64,000 bases of DNA, taken from NCBI RefSeq assembly GCF_963678635.1, contig NC_087064.1, positions 80,947,526-81,011,525 of the forward strand, written 5' to 3'. A model generated the notes under the pieces. The model had not been told where the DNA came from and searched no databases. It saw nothing but the letters and a program-made list of their open reading frames with translations. This DNA is from Symsagittifera roscoffensis (taxonomy: Eukaryota > Xenacoelomorpha > Acoela > Convolutidae). Positions 29,301 through 41,300 of this stretch are shown one piece after another (position 1 is the first letter of the stretch; each line of letters starts with the position of its first letter). Made by a program: the position numbers and the translations under genes.

Positions 29301-32300
29301 GTTCTTAAGTAGGGGCACAACAGCAGTTGTCCGTGATGAGCTGTACAGCTCGTATGTTGGTCCTTTCCTTCGTGAATAAAAGGTCTTAACTTATCTAGAT
29401 TTCCTTCACTAAAAATGTCTGTTTATGATATAATGCACAATTTCATAATATGCGCTACCACGTAACGAATGACCCACAAAAAGAAGTTTGCTTTATCGAG
29501 AAAATGCTCTGATAAAATAATCTACCCTGAGGTGAAATTCTAAACACAAAATGCACACAAAAAACATCAAAATTGAGCTCCAAAACGGCAAAAAGGAACA
29601 ATACAAAAAAAAGACAAAAATAAACGGGAAAACTCTACAGGATTAAAACACGGACCTGAAAATCGAAGCTACTGTTTTAATTTATTTCTAGTACCGAACA
29701 GGTTACCTTGCAGTTATGGAGAGATTCGTAACTGAACTCGAACGACACCGAGCCCTCTTTTACTGTTGGGGCTGAAACAAACATTAAAATAGACGGCGAG
29801 ATCCGCCAACTGATACTGAGAAGTCTTATTTAGCCGAAAAGCAACGAGCATCAAACTCATCTATAGTAAACTGGGCATAACTTTTCCATTATTTCAAGAT
29901 TCTTCCTCGGAATAAAATGAATATATGCTCTAAATTTTTTGCCAAACCTTAAAATTTAGCGCAAAAATTTCGCCCTTAGACTTTTTCGAATATATTTCTA
30001 TTTTAAGTTTAACTTAAATTTTTTTACCATGCTAGTGACTGGGAGGAAGAAGGAACTGACCTTTTCTAGAGGCTGCGACCTCAGTTGACCCGTAGACTGT
30101 CTCTTTCTGCTCGTGCATGTTGCACTTGACAAGACATTCTTCCATCCCCTTATCGTCTGAAATCAAATCAACAGTCAAAATCTGTCCAAGAATTAAGCTA
30201 AAAATTAACATTTTGGCAAAGTATCTTGGAGTTTTATTTGATGACTAATGAAATTTTAAGAAACATACTTAAGACTTCAAAAGCGAGATGCAATACATTT
30301 ATCTATGACTTATATACTAAGATATTATTTCAAGCAGAATCAGCTACTGCAGATCCACAATAATATAGGATTTTAAAATAAAGATCAACTCCCAGCTGTT
30401 TTGAATTAAAAAAAAACTTGATCATTGAAAACTGAGCGTGAACACCTTTTAAGACTTTTTACTGAACAAAGATAAAACCAAAACGACTTATAGAAGTGTC
30501 TTCACTGCGTTCATTGAAGTTATTTGTTGACGTAAGTCTGTTAATTGCAGAGAGATTAATGGGCTTTAAAAACCGAAGTTAGTACGCAGTTTCAGGGGGG
30601 GGGGGGGAATGATAAATTTTACGTCAAAATTGAACAAGCCTGTTTCGCTTCTGAAGTTGGTGCTGATCATGTAAATTCCGCTCTTCATCTCGTGGAGCTC
30701 GGCATAGTGCTGGCAGGAGTAGGGAAGTCTGACGTGCTTCTTGGTGTAGCAGAACAACACTCCCACATCCAGCGAGCCAGAGGGAGACTGGTTGCAGTTC
30801 TCGATTCTGGTGATGGGCAGATTCTCAGTCACATATCCTTAAAACAGAACATCTTTTAGTTCCAACGTCCACTGATAAGGGATTGGGTAAAAATCACCTA
30901 AAATGAACTGAGGGCAATTTTATACAAATAAGAGATAAATCAATTTTAAAATGTTTCGAGGTCAATTAAGCCTATTGATACAAACGCTCATGAATGAAAC
31001 GGATTCTGTATGAAACGGATTTTGTGATATTTGAACATTTTTAAGGAAGAAAATCGACCTGGTATATCATTAAGAACATTCAACATTCAAGAAAATATTG
31101 ACAAAAAAAGCTAGAAACTTCAAATAATCTAAAAACTTATGGGCTGAAGTTATCAAATGCAGCACTTAACGAAACATTTAAGCTGTAGTTTGTAAACTGA
31201 ACAATCGAATCACCTCCTTGTAATGGTATCTCCTACATTTTATTGAAGTTATAAAGCAACTCACCTTCATCGGTGGTGTTGGTACCGGAATCACAATTGC
31301 ACTTCTTGGAGGGATCTTCACACTCTCCAAACACGCCACAGGGACACGAGTCAGCATACACGTGGTCCGAACTGGGAGTTCCGAAGGAGCTGAACTGACC
31401 ATCTCTGCAGAAAAATTAAAAAATGTAACAATCTACGTGATTAACAATCTATCCGACATTAAAATTGCTCTTAACAAAACAGAACAGACATATTTTATTT
31501 AGTATAGTTTTCATTTAAACAACTTAACAACTGTCAAAAAATGCTGGACTGTAAACGTTTTCTAGTTTCAACCAGTTTTTGTTAGTGAAAAAAGTTGTCT
31601 AGTTTTGCAGCAATGGGCACAAGGATTATCTGAATTTCTATCAGAAAAAAATAAAAATCGGTTGTTTTTAAAAATTTTTGAGGCTTTTTTCATTTTTAAG
31701 TCAATACTCACGGCCCGTAGTATTTGACCATCTGATCGTCAGCAAAAATAGGGTTGCCATTACAGTCGAAGCTGACATGTTGCATGCACCCAATCGAAGC
31801 GTTAACCACTGCCTGGATGGCCTTAGCTGATGCAGTGTATTGGAGGTCATAGCCAGAGCAGGACCCAGAAGATTCCACCCTGAATATTACACACAAGAGG
31901 AAATTTGATTCTTGGCGTTCACGAAACTAGTTTCACATAATAATTGCATCGAACACAATGAAATTCAGGTAGGTAATTGGAAAAAAATTCACAGAAAACG
32001 GCGATCCTTGGCACAATTAATCATCGAAATCAACTTGATGACGACCAAAAGTTGTTTTAAACGAAAAAAAAAGAAATCTGGTTAAAAAACTCAAACATTC
32101 AAAATTGTATAAAAATAAATGGACTAACGCATCATTGGCTGTAACTATTAAAACACGTGAAAAAAATTTCCGAAATAAAAAACGTACATTTTTGGGGTTA
32201 ATTGTGTGACGATGGAGCCCTTCTGATCTTTACTTCGAGCCCGATAGCAGAATGCATCAAAAAACTCTCCTTCAAACTGCAACATGTAAGTAGCAGCTTT

Positions 32301-35300
32301 GAATTCATTATCCTCCAAAGCCTCCTCGCAATTCCTGTACATGACGATATTCTCGGTGACGGTCTCCTTCACGAGGCAAATGACGTCATTGATTGCCGCC
32401 TGGATCCCATCGGCCGCGGATCCGAGAAACTCGACCTGTTTGACCGGCAGCATGGCTCTATCTGTGACCCAGAAGAAGTTCTTGCCCTCTTTGTTGCACT
32501 TGCAGTCCGTGTCAAGAGGGGTAACTTCAGTGCACTCTTCGGGGTCTAAAAATGAACAACGAAAATAGAAGAAAAGTCAAAGAAACAGCGCGAAATTCAC
32601 TCAAACTTCGTTCAAAGCGCTGAACAATTTTGTCTAGATCATGATAAACTTAGATTATGACTACTTAAAGTGTGATTACAGAACTAAATTTTCAATATTT
32701 GAAAGCTGAATTTTCATAGAGCCAAAATACACAAACAAAAACAATTCAAGTTATAGGTTTCAATTCAAAAACAAATCAACAACTAAGTTCACGCGGTATT
32801 GTAAAAATCAAAGCTGGTCTGACTGCGACTAATGCGTAGAAATTACAGCAACGGAGTCTTATGGCATCTACAAAAATCTGGTTTAAGAATTGAGATGAAA
32901 GATCTGACCTCCATTGGCTCTGGAACACTGGCCTTCCACTTCGCCTCCGAAGTCCTGAGACCAGTTGTCATTGTAGCCCAGATACCTCAGAGACGTCTTC
33001 AGATTATCACCCTCAGCACAGCACACTCTGCACCAAAAGAACTTGATACACTTTTGCAGTTATAATCTTTCTCTTGTTTTCTCAAAACTTTCAGGTTTTT
33101 CCATATACAAAAGTTTTCTAGGCATGAGTGTCTGTTTTTGGTTCTGGCGAATTGAAAAACACGATCTGAGATTATCGCCAACACTTTTTTTTTACAAAAG
33201 AGGAACTTATCGATTTTATGTTCACATAAACGAGCGTAAACGGCAACTCAAACTACCTTTAAATAGATTCAGTAACCAAAAACAACCAGAAAAAAAGGCG
33301 ATCTAACTCGATTCTCTGCATGCACATGTAGGCATCGTTCTCCACCAGAACTCTGGAAGCCTTCAGTTTGATCTGGTCGGAGGAGAACACGAGCTCAGAG
33401 CTGCATTCGGGTGTCTCACTCGGCAGTTTTGTGTCACCGTCTTTGTTGCATAGTACCTAAATTGAGAAACAGTTGGCAATACGAAACAAATAATTAGAAG
33501 CTTGCAAATTGAAATGTGCTCCAAATTTAAAAGGCGCGACCAAAACAGATGAAAAAAGAAACAGAATCAGAAGTTTCAAAAAAATTGAGGCTATCATTTT
33601 ACTAAGGACAATGGCTGAGCGTAATACATGTAAGAAATCCAATGAAATAAAGCGCAAAAGTAAAAACAACAAAAAAGCGTTAAGTACGATGTTTTCATTA
33701 AACAATTTACACAAACCTCAATTTCCTCAAACTGAGGGCTAGCAGGGTCATCTGAAATGTCCAGGAACAATCCGGTCGGCAAGAACTCCTCCCCCGAGGG
33801 ACTCACGATGTCTTCGGCAATGGCATGTGAGCAGTTCCTAGGCTTCTCCTCACACCCCTGACTCGGGGGGTTTGGGTCGCCTTGGTTTCCCGGAGAACAT
33901 TCGCACGTGTATCGTTTGTTGTCGACATTCAAAGCGTAGTTCGTGCAGTCGGTAAAGTCGGGAGCACAGTTTGCGTCTCGATTTTCAGGAGAGCACTCGT
34001 CGATATCTGAAGGGCATATCAAAGTAATTCCCGATTCAAATTAGAATTATTTATTGAAACTATTGAATAGTTTTGAAAAGTTTTAAGTTGTTTAGAAGGA
34101 TTTAAATGACTGAAACACAGCAAAAATTTGATTCGTATGGGGATTGAAATATGAATTTAATTGTGATTTTATTGTGAGCGTATAAGTATAAGGGAACAGC
34201 CTTTTAAAAACGTATTCTAGAACATTCCGATTTGATGTGATGTTCGGTTGGGTACCTACCTGTGCACACCCATCCATCTCCTTCGTACCCTTCATTACAC
34301 ACACATGTGCCATTTATGCACTCTGCTAGATCATGGCATGTCTCCCCGAAGTCAGCATTGCACGTCCCAGGAGCTAAACGAACATCAAACATAGACTGAA
34401 ATAGTTGTCAGCCAGACAAAAAAAACAATACTCGACCTCTTAAGTCTACCAATATCAGAACAATACTAGGAAAACATATTGCAATTTATTCCAAAAACTT
34501 GGAGCATATCGCTAGTTTAAGATTTGAAACACTAAAAAACGAGATGACTACTCACGGATGCAAAAATGGACTCCGTCTCCGACCCACAAGGGCGGACATG
34601 TGCAAGTTATAGTACCATCTGTTGCACTCTCACAGTTTGCATCCTCGTGACACGGCTCCAAACTGCATGGCTTCAATTCTAGAAGAACCAAAAACAGGCC
34701 TATCAGATTCTGATTGTTGCATTAATAATCATTAGATTCAATTTAAGAATCAGAAAACTGTTGTAAAATTAGAAAAGAATTGACGGCTCCAGTGCAAATA
34801 GCACAGTATGTTCCATTTACATCAATCATTGCAAAAAGTTATTAAAATCGAAAACCTATATATACAAAAAAGACGATAAAAAATGAGAAAAAAATTTGTA
34901 TATAGTAACTTTCCGGCCATTGTCTTGGGTAGCATTAGAGGATTGAAAATTAGCGTAAAAGAACAAAAGTTATTGGTAGCTTAAATAAGGTCAAAACATT
35001 GTGAATTCAGATGGCAATGCACTCTAAGAGTCACTCTCGGGTTCACAGGTGCTGACTTTAAGCGGTGGATCCGACGAGCAAGGACAGCCGCTACAAATGG
35101 CACCAGTAAATCTCTCCCTTCTTTGGGAGTGCAGAAAACAACCATAACAACAAGAGTCATCCCACGCTGTAAAATGCACCCCTCTAGCGGTAATATAAGC
35201 AATACAGTAGAAAAAATCCTATCTTTCTCGAGCACGCTCATTTAAATTATTCGGCCAAAACGAACAAAAATGAAAATTTCAACCCATTTTTCCTAAGTTG

Positions 35301-38300
35301 GGTTAATATTGGAAAAAAATCATCATGGCAAAACTTGCTGAAAATTTCAAATGAATAATTATGGTGCAATTTACGTGGCGAAATTCGGGCAAAGAATTTT
35401 ACACTAAGCAAGTGGTTTGGATCCTTTTAGTCTATAGGAAAAACCGCCGAAAGTACAAGGTCAAAAGACGAACAAATTTAACCAAAGTAACATAATTTCG
35501 CATTCCACTTAGCCAAAATAGACTTTTTTTGACTATCAAACGAAAATATATTCATTGATACAAAAACTTAGAAATTATAAAACTATCAATGATAAACACA
35601 GAGGTAAAGCTGAATTTCGCACCACTTGCGATACAAAAAAGAATGATTGTGATTAAAATCATATGAAAAGAAATTTAAAATTGAAAAAAAAAAAAACAGA
35701 ACAATCGTTTTTGTCAATGAAAATTCCAACAAAAGCCCGAAATATCAGGAACAAAGTTACCTGCACCAATTGAAATTTTACACGGTTTTTTGATAATGCA
35801 ATGAAGATGGTGATTTTTCAAAAAAATCGTACTGCGAGACTAAGCCGATAAAATTAAGCAGACAGCCATAATTTAAACTAGCCGAAAATTTTCGGTTTGC
35901 ACAAACACAGGTCTCGACTGGAATCGAACTCCTGGGCATGGGTCAAACTCTTGTCTCAAACATGGGCGTTATAGTAATTTAAAGAGGCTGATTTTTTTTA
36001 AAATCCTTTCTGCGGAAATAAGCCGACTAAAATAAACAGAACGAATAATAGTCCGAAGATAGACCGAAAAATAATAAAAACTCAAGTTTACAAAGCAAAA
36101 GTCCCCCACCGGATTCAAACTACAAGCTTTTGTTGTCTCAAGCAATTGTGTTACCTCTACGCCAGATGCGCCGGATGGTTGATTGTTTTTGACTTAATAA
36201 TTACAAAGCGGAAACAAAGCCAAAAAAACCTGAGCAGAAACCCTTCAGCTGCAAAAAAACTTGATTCATTACGAGTCTTGCACGTTTTTCGCGCCCTTCC
36301 TATAAGCAAATGAACATGATTTGAACTTGCTGAGAAGTCAAACGCCAAGCCCTTCCTTTGAGCAAATCAAGTTTTTCACGCCCTTCCTTTAAGCAAATGA
36401 ACATGATTTGAACTTGCTGAGAAGTCAAACGTCAAGCCGCAAGAAATCAAATCTGAGCGCGAGTTACTTTTTCTTTAAAAAACTAAATAAAACAACACAA
36501 CTTATATATTCGAAAGAAAAAAGTAACATAACCAAATATTTGTAAGACTTTTAATTTTTCTGGGAAAATCTTGAAGCAAAAATTTTTTTTCATTCTGCTT
36601 GTAAAAAATATTTTGACAACAATAGGTTAAAGAAAATATAGCACATCAAAAAACTTTCTTCAGATGGAAGACTTTTTAAAATTTTCCAACCTGCTCATAC
36701 CAATAAACACAAAACCTTTTGAGTTGAATTTGTCGAGATTGTTTTTCAATCACCATTTCCTGAACAGAATCAAACAATTGGGAACAAGTGAAGAATATAA
36801 CTAAGAATAACAGCCTGAAAAATGAGTGTTGTGAAGAGTGAGAAAATATTTTTAAGTTTCATCTCGCCTGTTTCTGAAATACCAAAAAATCGAGTGCATA
36901 CACGCCTAGGGAAAAAATTAATGTGATCTTCTCTTCATTACGTTCATTGAAACTTAATTAAAAAAGAATCTAACAAAAAAATTGACCAAAGAGATGGATT
37001 GAAAAGGTCCAAAAATGTTTAACAAATTTTAAAAAAAGTCAAAAACTTACTTTGCCATCTCCGTTTGTAGCTCTCTACAACCTGAATGAGTGGCTTTGAT
37101 AGAAATGAAGTTATTCGATTCACTTCAGTGTGTTCAAAACATATGGCGTCTGCTACGCTGATATAGCAAACAAGTCATGCTTTTGTTTTTACTGCTTTTC
37201 AAAATTCAAGGCGGGAGGTGAAGACTTTTCTACAACTACATAACATTCACGGTTGAGACTTTGACATATAATGGATGAAACTGTTTTTTAGAATATAGTT
37301 GTTTGAAACCGTAAGAAAACGCTTTAAAGGGATCGTTTGACAATTTAATCAAAAAGCGTCAGCAGAATGTTCTCAGTGTCAAAAAATCCCCGCAAACTGC
37401 AGAAGCAGCTTGAAAATTTGAACTTAAAACTTAGTTGGAAAGCTATGGATCTAAGCAAGGCGCTCATATAGGTTTATGTTCTCATAAAAAAGGTCAAACA
37501 AAAAAAACTTGAATCAAAATTTTTTCGTAGCAGAGTAATTTTAAAAAATCTTTTTTAAGCAAGGCGTGCCTTGCTGAGATCCTTACTTTAACTGATTCTG
37601 CTGTAAGCGAATAAATTTTGGCATTTGGAAAATTTTTTTGTTCATTTCGTCGACTGAACACTATAAAAGTTGCATCTTCTTGGTCCGGTGACTTTACAAT
37701 CAATCCTATTTTTTCAAATCCTACTTTTTACCAGGGGAAAAGCTCAAATATTAATTTTAACTAAAAACGAAAAATTTTAACTAAAAAATTGTAGTTGGAA
37801 GCAATTTCGAAATTCATAAACTCAAATTAACTTAAATTCGTATCGTAAACGCAAAAATCTAGAACAGGTGTTAAAACGCGCATTTAATGGTATTTCTAAA
37901 ACTTGGAAAATGAATTTGAACTCGTTAGTCCAATATAAATTAGCATCGATAATCAAAGATTGACTTTCTGAACAGAGACATGATTTAATTTAAAACTTAT
38001 CAAGCAAATACAAATAATTCTAATACTGATAGGTATGATTTCGGTAGTATTTACCAGCTTCGTTCCGAAATAAAAAGTTCTTAAGGTCTGAAACTATGAG
38101 TACTATTTGAAACACCGAAATAAAGATACCGTAAAGTAGAATTTTCAAAATTTCAATTTTACAAACGCCGAGCTGCTACCCTCCAGAATTACTGCTATAA
38201 AAAACAAGATGGAGCACTATCACAATACCATTAATGGAAAGCTGGTCCTACTCTAGCGGGCACTAGCCAAAGATCTGGAAGGTGATAGGAATTCTACAAA

Positions 38301-41300
38301 AGGAAATATGTTTGTAGAAAATCATATTTTCTTAATGCATCTAGTCACAAGATGTTGACAAACAAAAGAAGAAATGGGCACTGAACTAAGAGATTCTGAA
38401 CCTTATGTCTATTTTTTAAGAAAATTTTCGTCATCAGGGCAAAGCCCTGAATGTTCCGACTTCACTTTAAAGCTAATTTAAAAAAAAATGTTTGATTGAA
38501 AAATGGGAAATAACTGATAAAACTTTTCATTTTGTCTTCATTCATTTTATCCGCTCACACGCTATGTTAAGTACAAAAGGATGCATTTAGCGTCTCGTAT
38601 CTTAATGATGATCTTACATTTTGATCTTATCAGCCTAAAATGCATAGTTTTTCAACATTGCTTTAAGCAAAAACTATTCAAGACCAGTTTAAGTGCAGTA
38701 GGAGCAAGCACTTCGCCCTGATACGAGCAGTCTTGTTATTATTTCTTTGAACTTTTGTCGAGGGATTGGTGGCATCAGCTTTGGAGAAAAACTAATCTTG
38801 ATTCTTAATCATCGATATCAAAAGAGGGCTAAGATTTTCAGACGTTTTAGAAGGCACTAAAAATTTTTTTTTTCATTTTATATTACAGCATGTATTCTCT
38901 TGAGTATGTAACTTGTAAATGGACAAACTTCAACCTCTCTGACAGATGATAAGACATTCCAAAACAAGTTATTAATTTAATTTTTCTTACTGTTTAGCAG
39001 TGTCAAACAAGCTGTTCCATAAATGGAACGAAGATGACTTTTGAAACAGAAGCATCACATTATTTTAAATAATTGCTTAAGCAGCGCTAATAAACTTCAA
39101 CTGTCGGATTCACTTGGCTTATTGAATACAACATTGGAAAACAATACGAGAAACACTCGAAACACTCTTTTGAAACACTCGAAAGAACATAATTGACTTA
39201 AGCTATACCAACTGGTTCGCGTCAGTTCACATAGTTCTTATATTACGTGTCAACGACTTCAACCACCGTTGACGTGTGGGTCATATATTACAATAGGTGG
39301 TAATTTTGACTATAGTGCATGTAATAAATTTGAGATCTATAATGCATAATATAGTCATTTCATCTTGAATCAATTGTATTAACACTAAGCTAGTTTTTGT
39401 AAAAAAAAATAACTCTGCCAAATGAAATGCTATTCAAAAATTCACTTTTTACAATTCTTTTGCCTAAAAATTTGGCTTTTGAAATAATTTTTAAATAATG
39501 AGTGAAGTATAACAAAAAGCGATCCAGCTATTGAAATTGGACCTACCACCTATTGTAATGGGGCCTAGAAAATTAGACGATAAGCAAATTAGACGGATAC
39601 TACAAGAACGAAATTAGACGGAATTTATTTTTTACAGATCTGGCAATTTAGACGAAAAAGCTATGAAAAGGAAAGGGCCAACAAAATTTTTTCTTAAGAG
39701 TCAAGTTTCACAAATACAAAAAGAACATAAAATGTCAATACCTATCAAAACAATTAGTTTAAATGAACATAAAATGTCAAATCTGAATATTACAGGAGAG
39801 TTTTGAATTGAATAAATTATGCATGATTGACTTGTAAAGTTTTTGGCCACCTAAATTGAACTGTTGTCTACAAACAATTTGATTTTTCTAACGCAATTTG
39901 TGTGCAAACAAAATTAATTTCTCTCACTTTCGTCTATTTTCTCACAATTGCAGTGTTGCAAAACCGTCTAATTTCCTTTTAAGTACTTCCGTCTAATTTT
40001 CTTATCGTCTAATTTCTCAACCCCCTATTGTAATATATCACCGACGCGTGTTATAAGAACGCAATATATCGAGCGTATATTATCTCAAAAAAGGCAATTT
40101 TTAAAACCACCCCCACTCATAAATTCAGGTGAATTTTTTTATATCTTTCAGCCCGAGCAACAATATCTTGCAGATGGTTAAAAAAAATTCTGTCATAAAG
40201 GTTTCGTTAAAAATTGGAAAAATGACTGAATAAAAAAACTGCCCCAAATTTAAATATGCCGATTTTCTTCAAAAGCTGGAATGACAAATATTAATTTCTT
40301 TAAAGCGCTATCGAATGTTTTTTTGAAGACAATTTTTTCACTGCGCTAAAGGTTTTAATGTTCCGACTTTCATGGTTGAATATTTATTGAATATTTATGG
40401 TTGAAGTGGTTTTTTTATTCAGTCAATTTTCGACTGAAAACCAAGCATTTTTTACCATCTGAAAGATTTTGTTATGTGCTCAAATGTAATTTATTCCACC
40501 TGTGGTCTGTTTCTATAAAAAATGGGGGTTTTAAAATTCCTAAATTTGGCCAGTTACGGATAATTAACGCGCTATATATTGCGTTCTTATAACACGCGTA
40601 AGCGGCGGATTAATGCGTTTCAAAGCAAATTGAGTTAAAGCCATTTGGTCCTATTGTTCCGAGTTTCGAAGAAAGAGAGGAAAATATATGCTGGGGTGGT
40701 TTTTATATTCAGACCAATTTTACAAAACTGTGGTCCTTCGCAGGATCGATCTATTCATCTGCATGAGCCTAGCGGCGTGAAAATAACAATTCAACAAGGG
40801 TAACCGATCACTGTGCAAGTATCACAGAATTTTTCGACCATGGTAATTATTTCTTTAAACAAATATATAAAAATTTAAATTATTTGCGAAAACTTTTTTG
40901 ATTGATTTTAACGTTTTTTGCCGTGTCATTGAGCATAAAAAATGAATTGAAAATGAAAACAAGCGCGCAGCGGAGCTTCGTATCACTTGAAATACAACAC
41001 AAACATAAAAAGAAGTAGACAAAATGAGAAAACTAGATCTACCAAAAATTTCGCAAGTCTCGATACAAGTTAACTTTAGGCAAAAATAGCGCGCAAAACT
41101 TTTGAATATCAACTCGCGACAGAACAAAACTTATGAAGCGGGGAAAAAAAGCCGGCAATTTTTGAGCAGACACCGGTTGAGCCGAAAAAAAATTGATTTT
41201 GTAAAAAAGTTTTGAGTCTGCCCCAAAACAACAATGAGCAACAAATTTATCTATAATGAAAACAGCTTGAAGCACCAAAAAACCGCAATGTAGCAAATAA

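Noticed and set aside
32202-32549. 115-residue plus-strand open frame
   Set aside because: It is the antisense shadow of exon 23, which is coding on the minus strand with domain similarity and splice sites.
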